DNA of 64,000 nt from positions 2,852,001 through 2,916,000 of the forward strand of contig NZ_CP087968.1 in the NCBI RefSeq assembly GCF_024703895.1, read 5' to 3'. The notes under the pieces are model-generated. The model was not told the DNA's origin. It saw only the letters and a list, made by a program, of their open reading frames with translations, and made no database searches. Source of the stretch: Nocardioides sp. B-3. GTDB taxonomy: Bacteria > Actinomycetota > Actinomycetes > Propionibacteriales > Nocardioidaceae. Positions 41,483 to 51,762 of this stretch are shown one piece after another. The translations under genes and the position numbers were made by a program. The first letter of the stretch is position 1. Each line of letters begins with the position of its first letter.

Positions 41483-42787
41483 CGGGTGCCTTCGATCCCG
41501 GAGAGGGTGGCCCGTGCCTCGTCGCGCTGCCACGGCGAGAGGCCGGGGTCGGTGGCGAGGCCGCGCCGCAGGTGGGTGCGGGCCGCGTCGGTCATGCCCA
41601 AGGCCGACTCGATGGTGCCGCGGTGGATCCAGAACCTCGCCTCGGGGCTGTCGAGCCGGGTCGCGGCCCGGGCGATCGGGAGTGCTTCGGAGTCACGTCC
41701 GGAGCGGTGCAGGGCCCATGCGTAGGCGTCGGCGACGTGGACGCTGGTCCGGCGGTCCCACTCGGACCGGGCCCGGCGCAGCGCCTCCGCGGGCGAGCCG
41801 TGGTCGGCCTCGAACAACGCCGTCTCGAGGTCGGTGTCGACGCCGCTCGCGTCGAGCAGCTGGATGGTGGTGCGGACGACCTCGAACTGGGCGTCGGCCC
41901 GGCCGGTCCGGCCGAGGTGGAGGAGCAGCTCGCCGAGCTCGATGACGTATTCGGGCAACGGCTGCTGGGCGACCACGTCCTGCCGGGTCGCCACCGCTGC
42001 CTCGAGGTCGCCGCGCGCGGTTTCCAGACGGGCTTCGGAGACCGGGGCGGGCAGGTACGTCGGCACCATCTGGCGGGCGAGGTCGAGGTCGCGACCGGCG
42101 GCCGCGAGGCGACCCTGCTTGCGCAGGATGTCGGCGCGCAGGGTCAGCACGTACGCCTTGTCCGCGCGGCTGCCGTTGGCCGAGGCGCGGCGCAGGATGT
42201 CACCGGCCCGGTCCAGGTCGCCCCGGAGCTCGTAGGCGTAGGAGTAGCGCGCGGCGATCGGCGTACTCGGCTGGAGCCGGTCGGCGATCCGCAGGGCCCG
42301 CAGCTGTTCGTCGTAGCGGCCGAGCTCGTTGAGCGCGTCGACACGGATGGCCAGTGCACCCGTGTCGCGGGGATTGATCTCGAGGGCCTGCTCGGCGTTG
42401 TCCAGTGCCTCCGCGAAGTCGTGGCGGGCGGCGTGGATCGCGGCTGTGGCGGCCGGGGCGGTGAAGTTGTCGTCCGGCTCGATGTCGAAGGAGCGGGGCG
42501 GCGGCTTCGTCGGCCTTGTCGTAGTAGGAGGCGTTGCCGGTGATGCGGGCCTGCTCGACATAGGCGACGGCGAGGTTGGCCCGGGACACGTAGTCGGCAG
42601 GCAGCCGGCGCAGCGTGGTCTGGAGCGCGGTGATGGAGGCCGCGAGGTCCCGGCCGGAGTCGGGGACGACCCGCGCGACTGACCCGGTGGGGGACACGGG
42701 CTCGGAGTCGGTCGTGCTGGCGACACCGATGCCCCCGGAGACGGCGAGGGCGACGCCGATGCCGATGGCGGTCAGGCTTCTACGCAT
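41479..42787 (-). CDS. Secreted or membrane-anchored TPR protein, one frameshift
   Basis: About 436 residues. An N-terminal signal (LTAIGIGVALAVSGGIGVAS) is followed by tandem TPR helices, for example AEQALEINPRDTGALAIRVD, ELRGDLDRAGDILRRASANG, and AARTHLRRGLATDPGLSPWQ. It is a likely periplasmic scaffold. The gene is coupled to the metal transporter by an ATGA overlap and follows the DUF4331 gene, a trio I recall seeing together in actinobacteria. One break is near 42495. Confidence 0.8.
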
Positions 42788-42821
42788 GTGAACGGGCTCC
42801 TACCGATGGATCGGTGGTGCT

Positions 42822-42856
42822 GCCCGACCGCGCGACGGATGCTCGCGCGGCCGGGC
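42822..42856. terminator. 14-bp hairpin between DUF4331 and TPR genes
   Basis: Arms 42822-42835 and 42843-42856 pair with one mismatch around a 7-nt loop. It lies just after the DUF4331 stop (minus strand) and before the TPR start, so it may only attenuate transcription into the downstream pair. Confidence 0.65.
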
Positions 42857-42868
42857 AGGTTGGGAGGG

Positions 42869-44358
42869 TCAGGCCTTGCGGCGGCGGGTGGCGCCACCGA
42901 TGCCGGCGATCAGGGCCATCAGCCCCACGCCGATCGCGGCCATGGACTTGTTGCGGCTCGGCACGATGCCGAGCAGTCCGCCCCGGTCACTCGACTGCTT
43001 CGCCGCAGCACCCGTGGAGGGGTGCGGGTCGGCGTTGCTGCCACTGGCCGGAAGAGCCGGGTAGGGGAAGGTGTCACCGAAGGCGACGTCGTTGGCGTTC
43101 ACGCCGTCACCCGTGTCGTTGGGACTTCCCACGAGCTCACCCTCGACGACCTGCAGAGCGATGTCGATGACGTCGTCACCGAGCCTGCGGCCGTTCGGGA
43201 AGCCCCGGTTGTCGCCCGCGATCACACCGAGCCGGTTGGGCTCAGCCGTGACCGGGATCGACATGTTGAGGCGCAGCTGCTCGCTCGGCGTGATCTTGCC
43301 CTTGGGCATGTTCAGGCCCTTGACACCGGTGAGGAACACCGACACGAGGTCGTTGCGCGGCGTCTTGGGTGCCTCGATGCCGTAGACGGCCTCGACCAGC
43401 TTGGGCAGCTCGGGGTGCGTGACGTACTTGAGCGCCGCAGCGTCACCCGTCGGCTTGAGACCGTTGAAGGCGTCCTTCAGCTTGAGCGGGATGACGACCT
43501 CGTTGACCAGCGGGTTGCCCGGGCAGGAGATCTGCTGGAACTTGCCGTTGGCCGACTTCTTCTGCGTCGTCGACCAGACACCGATGATCGGGTTCTTCTT
43601 GGCGTTCTGCTTCTTCGCCACCCAGCTCTGCGGCACCTGAAGTGCCACCGACTGGACGTTGAAACCTGCGAGCGTGTCGTCGCCGGCCTCGGAGAGGTCA
43701 CCGCCGTACAGGAGGTCGAAGACCCGCAGGTCGAGGAAGAACGAGTCCTCGGCCCGGCCGGCGAAGGACTTGACGTTCTTGCCGACCTTGATCGTCGCCT
43801 CGTTGCGCAGCTTGGCGTAGTCGGGCATCGAGGCCGCGCCGATGTTGGACGGAGCCACGCGGCGGTTGTTGACGACGGTCTTGGTCTTGCCGCTCTTGGA
43901 GATCCTGACCAGCTTGTAGGTCTGGTAGTAGTTCAGGTTCTTGTCCTTGAGCGACGTCACCGGACCGGTGGCTGCCAGGGAACGTCTCGTCCGAGACGTA
44001 GTGGTCCTTGAACGTCCAGCGGAACGTCACGTCGGGCTTGGCATCCGCGTTGTTGTCGACGTGGATGTCGTACTGCGCGTCGGTGGCGAAGCTGTAGAAG
44101 TTCGGACCACCCGCCGGCTCCCGGAAGGGAAGCCAGTTGGCAGCCGGGGTGACGGTGCTCTGCTTCTCCGGGCTGCGGAACGCATAGACGTCTGTCGTGT
44201 CGTACTGCAGGGGTGCCCGAGATGAGCGGTGCCTCTCGGTGACTGGACGCGGTGGCAGAGAGCGGACCGAGCCCGGCGAAGCCGACTGCCGTCAGCAGTC
44301 CGCCGGCGCAGGCGAGGGCTACTGCCCCTTGTCGCTTGGTGGGTCGTGAGCTAGTCAT
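42869..44358 (-). CDS. Secreted DUF4331 protein with C-terminal anchor, two frameshifts
   Basis: About 496 residues. A signal peptide (VALACAGGLLTAVGFAGLG) is followed by the DUF4331 hallmark SSHREAPLISG and a large beta-rich domain with KPDVTFRWTFKDHYVSDE and NPLVNEVVIPLKLKDAFNG. The C-terminus has a membrane helix (AAIGVGLMALIAGIGG) and an RRRK tail that suggests surface retention. Function is unknown. Breaks lie near 43975 and 44210. aaggag lies 9 nt before ATG 44358. Confidence 0.82.
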
Positions 44359-44543
44359 GGACAACTACTCCTTGATGTCGGCACGCGTCGGATCTGCAGG
44401 GTTCGTACGCCGACGCGTGCTGCCCCGGACTCGTCTGTGAGCCGGGATTGTGCTGTGTTCGGAGTCACTCCGGTCGACGGATTGGTGCGATCCCCGGCCG
44501 GTCGGTGTGCCGGGGGCTTGCAGGCATTTGAGAGGGTGACGTC

Positions 44544-45593
44544 ATGAGTCGGCGGACGCTTGCGGGGTTGCTGGCCGTGCCGTTGCTGCTCGGGCTCTTC
44601 GTGGTCGTCGGCACGCAGCCGCTGCCCTATGTCACCTACCGGCCCGGACCGAGCGTCGACATCCCGGCCGCGCCGGACGGCAGGGAGATCATCGAGGTCT
44701 CGGGGCACGAGGCCTACCGCGACGACGGCGAGCTCAGGCTGACGACCATCTATGTCGACCAGCCCGAGGAGGACGTCACCCTCGAGGAGCTCATGCGAGC
44801 GTGGATCAGCCCGTCCGAGGCGGTCTATCCCTACGACTCGGTCTACGCCCCCGAGGAGACCGACGAGTCCAGTGACACCGAGTCGGCCGTCCAGATGGTG
44901 TCGTCCCGGGGATGCTGCCGTCGCGACCGCGCTGACCGAGCTCGGCTACGACGTCGACCCGGAGATCGAGGTCCTGAACGTCGAGAAGGACCTGCCCGCC
45001 GACGGCAAGCTGAAGGTGCGCGACATCCCGGTGTCGGTCGGTGGTGTGGAGATCAAGTCGGCCGACGACGTGGTGCGGGCCGTCGACAAGGCGCCGCTCG
45101 GGCAGCCGCTGACCTTCGTCGTCCGTCGCAAGGGCACCGACGTCACACTGGACATCACCCCGCGCGAGGTCGAGGGCGACAAGCGGATCGGGATCACCCC
45201 GGGCCCGGGATTCACGTTCCCGTTCGACGTCTCCGTCGACATCGGGGAGAACATCGGCGGGCCGAGCGCCGGACTGATGTTCTCGCTCGCCATCTACGAC
45301 ACCCTCACCCCCGGCTCGTTGAGCGGGGAGAAGTGGTCGCCGGCAGCGGCACCATCGACGCCGACGGACGGACCGGCCCGATCGGCGGCATCGCGCAGAA
45401 GATCGCCGGCGCCGAGGCGGCCGGCGCCCGGCTCTTCATGGTGGCGGCCGACAACTGCTCCGACACGATCGATCTCGACACCGGCGAGATGCGCCCGGTG
45501 CGGGTCGAGACCATGCACGACGCCGTCGAGGCGATCAGCGCCCGGGCCGACGACCACGATGCCACCCTGCCGACCTGTGAGGACCCCGCATGA
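44544..45593 (+). CDS. PDZ domain, Lon-type serine protease (Rv3194c-like), two frameshifts
   Basis: About 350 residues: one N-terminal membrane helix (LLAVPLLLGLFVVVGTQPLP), a PDZ domain (VGGVEIKSADDVVRAVDKAP), and a Lon proteolytic domain with the catalytic Ser in IGGPSAGLMFSLAIY and Lys in GGIAQKIAGAEAAG. It is a membrane-tethered Ser-Lys protease facing out. Breaks lie near 44905 and 45325. PPA1309 and UPF0182 genes follow, as in mycobacteria. Confidence 0.9.
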   Translation: MSRRTLAGLLAVPLLLGLFVVVGTQPLPYVTYRPGPSVDIPAAPDGREIIEVSGHEAYRDDGELRLTTIYVDQPEEDVTLEELMRAWISPSEAVYPYDSVYAPEETDESSDTESAVQMVSSRGCCRRDRADRARLRRRPGDRGPERREGPARRRQAEGARHPGVGRWCGDQVGRRRGAGRRQGAARAAADLRRPSQGHRRHTGHHPARGRGRQADRDHPGPGIHVPVRRLRRHRGEHRRAERRTDVLARHLRHPHPRLVERGEVVAGSGTIDADGRTGPIGGIAQKIAGAEAAGARLFMVAADNCSDTIDLDTGEMRPVRVETMHDAVEAISARADDHDATLPTCEDPA

Positions 45594-45606
45594 CGAAGGA
45601 CGCCGC

Positions 45607-46149
45607 ATGAGCGAGATCTCCCTCCCGCAGGACCCGGCCCCGGCGGCCGCGGTCCTCGAGATCGAGTCCCACATCGCCGAGGCCGGCTGGGACCAGCCGG
45701 CCCGCCTCTACGCCCCGGGTCGACACCGCGCGGATCGTCGCGCAGGAGCCGACCCCGGCCTCGCAGATGGGCCTCGACGCTGCTGCCGAAGAGGGTTCCT
45801 TCACGCCGGTCGAGCAGGACGCACTGCCCGACCAGCCGCTCGGAGGTCACGCTCGAGACGATCGTGTGGCCGGCCGAGGTGTCCGGCTGTGCCGCGGTCG
45901 TGGAGAGGCTCGTGCTGCCGCCGGGTGTGGACGCGGAGATCCCCGACGACCCCGCTGCCGCCGAGGAGTTCGCCAGCAACCACCCGCTGCGCCGGGAAGT
46001 CCGCATCGTCGCCGGCGCCACGCGCGCGGGGTGCGACGTACTGTGCCCTGCGCCTGCGGGCCCACGATGACGACCAGTCGGTCGTCGACGGCACTGAGCT
46101 GGTCCCCGGGCTGCTCGAGCTGTTGCGAAGCACTCTGGAGGAATTGTGA
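45607..46149 (+). CDS. PPA1309 family protein, three frameshifts
   Basis: About 180 residues, cytosolic and acidic: VLEIESHIAEAGWDQPARLY, ARIVAQEPTPASQMG, WPAEVSGCAAVVERLVLPP, and a final RLRAHDDDQSVVDGTELVPG. It fits the actinobacterial PPA1309 family of unknown function, always beside the UPF0182 gene. Breaks lie near 45715, 45838 and 46030. The stop overlaps the GTG of the next gene. Confidence 0.78.
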   Translation: MSEISLPQDPAPAAAVLEIESHIAEAGWDQPARLYAPGRHRADRRAGADPGLADGPRRCCRRGFLHAGRAGRTARPAARRSRSRRSCGRPRCPAVPRSWRGSCCRRVWTRRSPTTPLPPRSSPATTRCAGKSASSPAPRARGATYCALRLRAHDDDQSVVDGTELVPGLLELLRSTLEEL

Positions 46150-49054
46150 GCGGGATGTTCGACGCCGAGTCCGAGCGCCGGGAGGAGCCGCCGAGCTCTG
46201 GGCGGCCGGGTCGCTCGCGCACGCTGATCATCACCGCGGCGGTGATCGTCGTGCTGTTCCTCGGCCTCACCGGTTTCTCGTCGTTCTGGACCGAGCGGCT
46301 GTGGTTCAAGTCGGTCGGCTTCGGCTCCGTCTTCCAGACGCTGCTGTGGACCCGGATCGGGCTGTTCCTCGTCTTCGGCGGCGTGATGGCGGCCGTCGTC
46401 GCGCTCAACCTCGCCCTCGCCTATCGCGCGCGGCCGCTCCTGATCGCCGGGGGTGACCCCAACTCGGCTCGCTATCGCGACGCCGTCACCCCGGTCATGG
46501 GCTGGTTGTTCGGTGGTGTCTCGGCGTTGATGGGCATCTTCGCCGGCGCCTCGGCGGCCGGACAGTGGCGCGCCTACTCCCTGTGGCAGCACTCCTCCCC
46601 GTTCGGCCACACCGACCCCTACTTCCAGCGCGACGCCGGCTTCTACGTCTTCGAGCTGCCGTGGTGGCACTACCTCACCGACTTCGTGATGGCCGTGGCC
46701 GTGATCAGCCTGATGGCCGCGGCGCTCGTGCACTACCTGTACGGCGGCATCCGCCTCTCCGTCGCACGCGACCGGCTCAGCGGTGCCGCGCAGGTGCACA
46801 TCTCCGCACTGCTCGGCGTCTTCGTCCTCGCCAAGGGCGCGGACTACTGGCTCGACCGCTTCGACCCGGTCACCGGCTCCGGCTCGCTGTTCACCGGCAT
46901 GGGCTACACCGACGACAAGGCGGTGTTGCCGGCCAAGGAGATCCTGACCGGGATCGCGCTGATCTGCGCCGTGCTGTTCTTCCTCAACATCTGGCGCCGC
47001 ACCCGGCTGCTTCCGTCGATGGGCATCGCCCTGCTCGCGCTGTCCGCGGTGCTGCTCGGGCTGATCGTGCCCGGCGTGGTGCAGCAGTTCCGTGTCAGCC
47101 CCAACGTGCCGGACAAGGAGGGGCCCTACATCCAAAGCGAACATCGATGCGACCCGGCTGGCCTACAACCTCGACGAGATCGAGGTGGCGCCGTACTCCT
47201 CCGAGCCCGACACCAGCGACGACCTCGCGGCCCCGGACGCCGCCTCGTCGTCGGTGCCGCTCGTGGACCCCAAGATCGTCAGCCAGACGTTCGAGCAGGA
47301 GCAGCAGGTGCGCGCCTACTACTCCGTGTCGAAGGTGCTCGACGTCGACCGCTACGAGATCGACGGCACTGACCGCGCGATGGTCCCGGGCGTGCGCGAG
47401 CTCGACCGTGCCGGTCTTGCGGACTCCGACAAGAACTGGGCCAACCTGCACACGGTCTACACCCACGGCAACGGGGTCATCGCGGCGTACGCCAATCAGC
47501 GTCCGGGCGACGACGACGAGCAGTCGGGCACCATCGAGTGGGCCGAGGGCCGGGGAGACCGACGAGAGTGCGTTGACCAACCTGACGGACGAGGGCTACG
47601 AGTCGCGCGTCTACTTCGGGGGAGACCAGCCCGAACTACTCGATCGTGGGCAAGCGAGAAGGCGAGAACTCGGTCGAGCTCGACCTGCCCAAGGGTGAGC
47701 GGGACGACGAGAACCAGGCCACGACCTACGACGGATCGGGCGGCGTGCCGATCGACAACATCGTCGACAAGCTGCTCTACGCGGTGAAGTTCAGCGAGCC
47801 CAACCCGGTGCTCGCAGGACGCGTGCACGAGAACAGCAAGATCCTCTACGACCGCAATCCGAGGACCATGGTCGAGAAGGTCGCGCCGTGGCTGACGGTC
47901 GACTCGGACCCCTACCCGGCCGTCATCGACGGCCGGATCCAGTGGATCCTCGACGGATACACCGTCACCGACCGGTTCCCGCTGTCGCAGCGCGAGTCGC
48001 TGGAGGAGATGACCGAGGACTCGCTCACCGATACGCCCGGCTTCCAGACGTTGCCGACCGACGAGATCAACTACATGCGCAACGCGGTCAAGGCGACCGT
48101 CGATGCCTACGACGGCACCGTGCACATCTACGCCTCGGGACGAGGAGGACCCCATCCTCCGGGCGTGGAGCGAGGTCTTCCCCGACGTCGTCGAGCCGAA
48201 GGCGGACATCCCCGAGTCGCTGATGTCGCACCTGCGCTACCCCGACGACCTGTTCAAGGTGCAGCGCCACCAGTTCGCGCTACCACATCACCAACCCCAA
48301 CGACTGGTACGACGGCGCCAACCGCTGGGACGTCCCGGCCGATCCGCAGGACAAGACGACCAAGCAACCGCCGTACCGGCTGTTCCCTGGACAACACTCG
48401 GGCGCTCACCTCGGTCTACGTGCCGCGGGAGAAGAGCAACCTGGCGTCGTTCGTGTCGGTCAACAGTGACGCGACCTCGGACGACTACGGCAAGATCTCG
48501 GTGCTGGAGCTGCCCGACGAACGCACGGACGGGCCGGGGCAGATCGCCAACCTGCTGCAGACCGATGACGGGGTCCGCGAGGAGCTTCTCGGTTTCACGC
48601 AGGGCGGTGTGGACCCGATCTACGGAAATCTGCTGACGCTGCCGGTGGGCGACGGGCTGATGTACGTCCAGCCGGTCTACACCCGACGCTCCGGCGACGC
48701 CGCGTCCAACTTCCCGATCCTGCGGTTCGTGCTCGTCTCCTATGGCGACCGCATCGGCGTCGGTACGACGCTGCGCGAGGCCATCGCCGACGTGCTCGGC
48801 GTCTCCGCCGATGCCCCCACGCCCGTTCCCGAGACCGAGCCGGAGCCGGACCCCGAGACAGGGCAGGCGGAGCCCGAGCCGTCGGGTTCCGGTCGACGAC
48901 CAGATCCGCTCGCTGCTGGCCCGTGCCGAGGCGAAGTTCGCCGCCGCCGACCGGGCCCAGGGCCAACGGCAACACGGTCGGCTGGGCGCGTCTGATGGAA
49001 CAGGGACGTGACCTGATCACCCAGTGGATCCGGCTCTCGGACGTTGGTGAGTAA
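46146..49054 (+). CDS. UPF0182 large membrane protein (Rv3193c-like), about 8 frameshifts
   Basis: About 970 residues. The N-terminal third has seven hydrophobic helices, with [20 protein letters not shown] after the first. The rest is extracytoplasmic with conserved blocks [20 protein letters not shown] (after repair), VDDTYPAVIDG-like [20 protein letters not shown], and [13 protein letters not shown]. An acidic Pro/Glu tail precedes a closing [11 protein letters not shown] helix. Function is unknown. Breaks lie near 47135, 47550, 47627, 48145, 48285, 48385, 48890 and 48955. Confidence 0.9.
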
Positions 49055-49103
49055 CCCCGATTTGGGTTCGTCGCCGACCATCGCGTAAGGTTTTGTTCAC
49101 CGG

Positions 49104-49177
49104 CGCGGGGTGGAGCAGCTCGGTAGCTCGCTGGGCTCATAACCCAGAGGTCGCAGGTTCAAATCCTGCCCCCGCTA
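49104..49177 (+). tRNA. Initiator tRNA-Met (CAT)
   Basis: A full cloverleaf folds: acceptor 49104-49110 with 49170-49176, D arm, anticodon loop ctcataa, and T arm gcaggttcaaatcctgc. Three G-C pairs stack under the anticodon loop and position 1 does not pair with position 72, both marks of initiator tRNA. CCA is not encoded. It borders the integrative element. Confidence 0.95.
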
Positions 49178-49182
49178 CAAAA

Positions 49183-49216
49183 TTCAGGCTCGGAATCTAC
49201 GGATTCCGAGCCTGAA
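49183..49216. terminator. Perfect 15-bp hairpin after tRNA-fMet
   Basis: Arms 49183-49197 and 49202-49216 are exact complements around a 4-nt loop, 5 bp past the tRNA. It is the likely tRNA terminator. It may instead mark the left edge of the integrated element. Confidence 0.8.
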
Positions 49217-49360
49217 AGCATTTAGAGATTTGATCCAGTGTCCACTTACTGTCCGAATACTCGGTCCAGAAACCCTCTGGGCAGCCGATCTGCGGATCGA
49301 GTGCGGGTCCGCCCCGTGCGGTGCGGGAGTCGTGCGGAGGTCTCTGCACACCTACGGGGT

Positions 49361-49591
49361 ATGGAGACCACCACAACCACGTTGAGCGGCCCGGAGCCGC
49401 TGCTGAGCATCGAGGAACTCTCCGAGTACCTCCACGTGCCGGTCAGGACGCTGTACGACTGGCGCCTCACCGGCAAGGGTCCTTGCGCCGTCCATGTCGG
49501 CCGCCAACTGCGCTACTTCGTCAGCGACGTCCACGCCCGGCTGGCCAGCCAGCGCGAACAGGAGCCGGGCCGCGCGCCCGAGGGAGCGTGA
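49361..49591 (+). CDS. xis: Excisionase-type helix-turn-helix protein
   Basis: 76 residues. The DNA-binding region LLSIEELSEYLHVPVRTLYD, with WRLTGKGPCAVHVGRQLRYF after it, is the MerR-like winged helix of actinobacterial excisionases. It would direct excision and may repress its own promoter. It lies 6 bp upstream of the integrase, the standard order. ATG 49361 follows a weak ggggt site. Confidence 0.85.
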   Translation: METTTTTLSGPEPLLSIEELSEYLHVPVRTLYDWRLTGKGPCAVHVGRQLRYFVSDVHARLASQREQEPGRAPEGA

Positions 49592-49597
49592 CGGCTC

Positions 49598-50794
49598 ATG
49601 GCTAGGCCGCGCACGCCGATCGGCACCTTCGGTGACATCTCGTACGTCAAGGCGGCGGGCGGCCAGATCCGCGCCCGCACGCGCTACCGGGACGACGACG
49701 GCAAGGTACGTCGAGTGTCCGCGACCGGTTCGACAAGGCGGGAGGCCGAGCGCAACCTCAAGAAGGTCGTGGCAGATCGCTCCTCCTACCGTTCGTCGGG
49801 CGAGCTGACGGCCGACACATCCTTCACCAGACTCATCGAGCTCTGGCTCGCGGATCTGGATCTTGAGGGCAAGCTGGCGCCGAGCACCCGGGCTCTCTAC
49901 GAGCGCAACATGCGCCACCCGGTCCAGCCGGCTTTTGACGACTTCACACTGCGCGAGATCACGGTGAGCAAGGTCGACCGGTTCATCAAGACGCTCGCCA
50001 TGACGAAGAGCTACAGCATGGCCAAGCAGGCAAGAACGGTGCTCAGCCTCGCGTTCGGACTCGCGGTCCGATACGACGCGATTGCGAAGAAGAACCCGGT
50101 GCGCGACACAGCGCGCCTGCGCAAGCCACCGTCGCAGGCGATGGCGCTGACCATCGGCCGTCGACGCAATCCGTGCGGCAGTACGCGGCTGGCGACGCGG
50201 CCCCCGGCCTCGCCGGCCCACCACCCGACGGGCAACTGGAGCAGGTCATCGAGGTCATGCTCGGCACCTCGGCTCGGATCGGAGAAGTCCTCGCGATTCG
50301 CAGGTGCGACGTCGACGTCACGAGGTCGCCGGCGACGGTCCGGTTGTGCGGAACGATCGTGTCCCCGGCCGGCAAACCGACTCACCGCCAAGCCCATCCC
50401 AAGACGATGAAGTCGACCGGGACGGTGTCGGTGCCGTCGTTCACCGCCGAGGCGCTGCGCGCCAGCTTGGTGAAGATCGCTTCCGCAGATCCCGAGCACC
50501 TGATCTTCTTCAGCCGCAACGGCACACCGCTGACGACCAACAACATCCGCCGCAGGCTCCGTGCGGTCCCGGGACGAAGCGGGCATTGAAGGGGTCACTC
50601 CGCACTCGTTCCGACGAACCGTCGCGACTGTGCTCGACAGGGCAGGTGGAGCAGACCCGGCCGCAGAGATGCTCGGGCACACCTCCTCGAAAATCACCAA
50701 GGAGCACTACATCGAACCCGACGAGAAGGTGAACCCGGTGACGGCGGAGATCCTTGAGTCGCTTGCCCCGACGCAAGTGAAGCCACAGTCGTGA
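49598..50794 (+). CDS. int: Tyrosine-family site-specific integrase, two frameshifts
   Basis: About 398 residues. An AP2-like arm-binding N-terminus (YVKAAGGQIRARTRYRDDDG) is followed by a SAM-like core-binding domain. The catalytic domain has Arg in SARIGEVLAIRR, HSFRRT, and GHTSSKITKEHY with the nucleophile Tyr. It integrates the element at the tRNA. Breaks lie near 50155 and at 50568-50573 (cccggg for ccagg, restoring RAVQDEAGIEG). Confidence 0.9.
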
Positions 50795-50815
50795 ACGAAG
50801 AGAAGCCCGATTCAC

Positions 50816-50850
50816 ATACCCTTTACGGTATAGAAGGAAAAGCGTATACT
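50816..50850 (+). promoter_or_regulatory. Toxin-antitoxin promoter and operator
   Basis: A -35 box tttacg at 50822-50827, a 17-nt spacer, and a -10 box tatact at 50845-50850 are close to consensus. An inverted repeat atacc-N6-ggtat (50816-50831) overlaps the -35 box and is a candidate operator for the antitoxin. The region lies within a segment visibly richer in A/T than the host genes. Confidence 0.6.
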
Positions 50851-50856
50851 CGTGGC

Positions 50857-51219
50857 GTGTGGGAGGTCGACGTTGAGCTGATCGAGGACTGGTTGCGTGA
50901 CATCGACGACGACACCTACGACCGTGTCATGGCCGCGATCAGGGTCCTCGGGAATCACGGTCCCGGGCTCGGGAGGCCATTGGTTGACTCGATCGTCGGA
51001 TCCAGACACAAGAACATGAAGGAACTCCGGCCGGGCTCGGCTGGCCGGAGCGAGGTGCGGATCTTGTTCGCCTTCGACCCCAGACGCCGCGGCATCATGC
51101 TGCTCGCCGGCGACAAGCACGGGGCGTGGGTGAAGTGGTACCGCAAGAACTTGCCGGTCGCCGACGACCGGTACGACGAACACTTGCAGAAGCTGCGAGA
51201 TGAGAAAGGTTGGCAGTGA
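50857..51219 (+). CDS. higB: RelE/HigB-type toxin
   Basis: About 120 residues from GTG 50857: WEVDVELIEDWLRDIDDDTY, a middle GNHGPGLGRPLVDSI, NMKELRPGSAGRSEVRILFA, and a C-terminal HGAWVKWYRKNLPVADDRYD. This is the Gp49/HigB ribosome-dependent mRNase class of the RelE superfamily. The GTG lies 7 nt after the -10 box, so the message is probably leaderless. An in-frame GTG at 50791 is less likely because it precedes the promoter. Confidence 0.85.
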   Translation: MWEVDVELIEDWLRDIDDDTYDRVMAAIRVLGNHGPGLGRPLVDSIVGSRHKNMKELRPGSAGRSEVRILFAFDPRRRGIMLLAGDKHGAWVKWYRKNLPVADDRYDEHLQKLRDEKGWQ

Positions 51220-51220
51220 G

Positions 51221-51526
51221 ATGGCGAAGACGTACCAGGAGTTCCTCAAGGAACGCCCCGGCAACCCTGAGGCGCAGGCGCGCCACATGGAGCGGATGCT
51301 GGCTGAGGTCCGCGCCTATCGACTGCGTGAGCTGCGCGAAATGATGGCGATGACCCAGACCGAGGTCGCCCAGACGCTTGCGATCAGCCAGAAGCGGGTC
51401 TCGGAGATCGAAAGTGGCGATGTCGACCGGACCAAGGTCGACACGCTGCGTCGTTACGCCGACGCGCTCGGCGGGACCCTTCGCGTCGAGGTCCGGGTAG
51501 GCGACGAGACTTACCAAATCGCCTGA
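51221..51526 (+). CDS. higA: XRE-family antitoxin
   Basis: About 101 residues. The helix-turn-helix is MMAMTQTEVAQTLAISQKRV with SEIESGDVDRTK, and the end is a short beta-strand (LRVEVRVGDETYQ). It would neutralise the upstream toxin and repress their shared promoter. ATG 51221 follows the toxin stop by 1 bp with gaaagg upstream; ATG 51200 would overlap the toxin. Confidence 0.85.
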   Translation: MAKTYQEFLKERPGNPEAQARHMERMLAEVRAYRLRELREMMAMTQTEVAQTLAISQKRVSEIESGDVDRTKVDTLRRYADALGGTLRVEVRVGDETYQIA

Positions 51527-51540
51527 TCAGGTCGACCAGC

Positions 51541-51690
51541 CAGCCCTTGACCACCGCTGTTCCCACTTACCCTTCGCCTCTACCTGCCCTCTACCGTCCC
51601 CTCCCGCCTTCTTCTCCTCCTCGAATTCTTCTTCATCTTTCGCCTTCTCCCCACTCAATTTCCTCGCCTCAATTTCCCCTTCACGCCTCT
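51541..51690. other. 150-bp polypyrimidine tract
   Basis: The plus strand is about 85% C or T across this stretch, with runs such as cttcttctcctcctc and attcttcttcatcttt. Together with the next 70 bp, this 236-bp gap between antitoxin and relaxase holds no gene I can support. Strong strand asymmetry before a relaxase gene is compatible with a mobilisation or single-strand origin, but no known oriT motif was recognised. Confidence 0.5.
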
Positions 51691-51762
51691 TGCAACTGAG
51701 GTCTGACGGCCCCGAGCGCCGGGCGGTCGAGCGCACCTACCTCCTGACAGGAGGTGGTCGCG

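Noticed and set aside
40334..41725. Long plus-strand frame opposite the NicO transporter
   Set aside because: It has no domain signal and unnatural composition; the minus strand has a signal peptide and transporter motifs.
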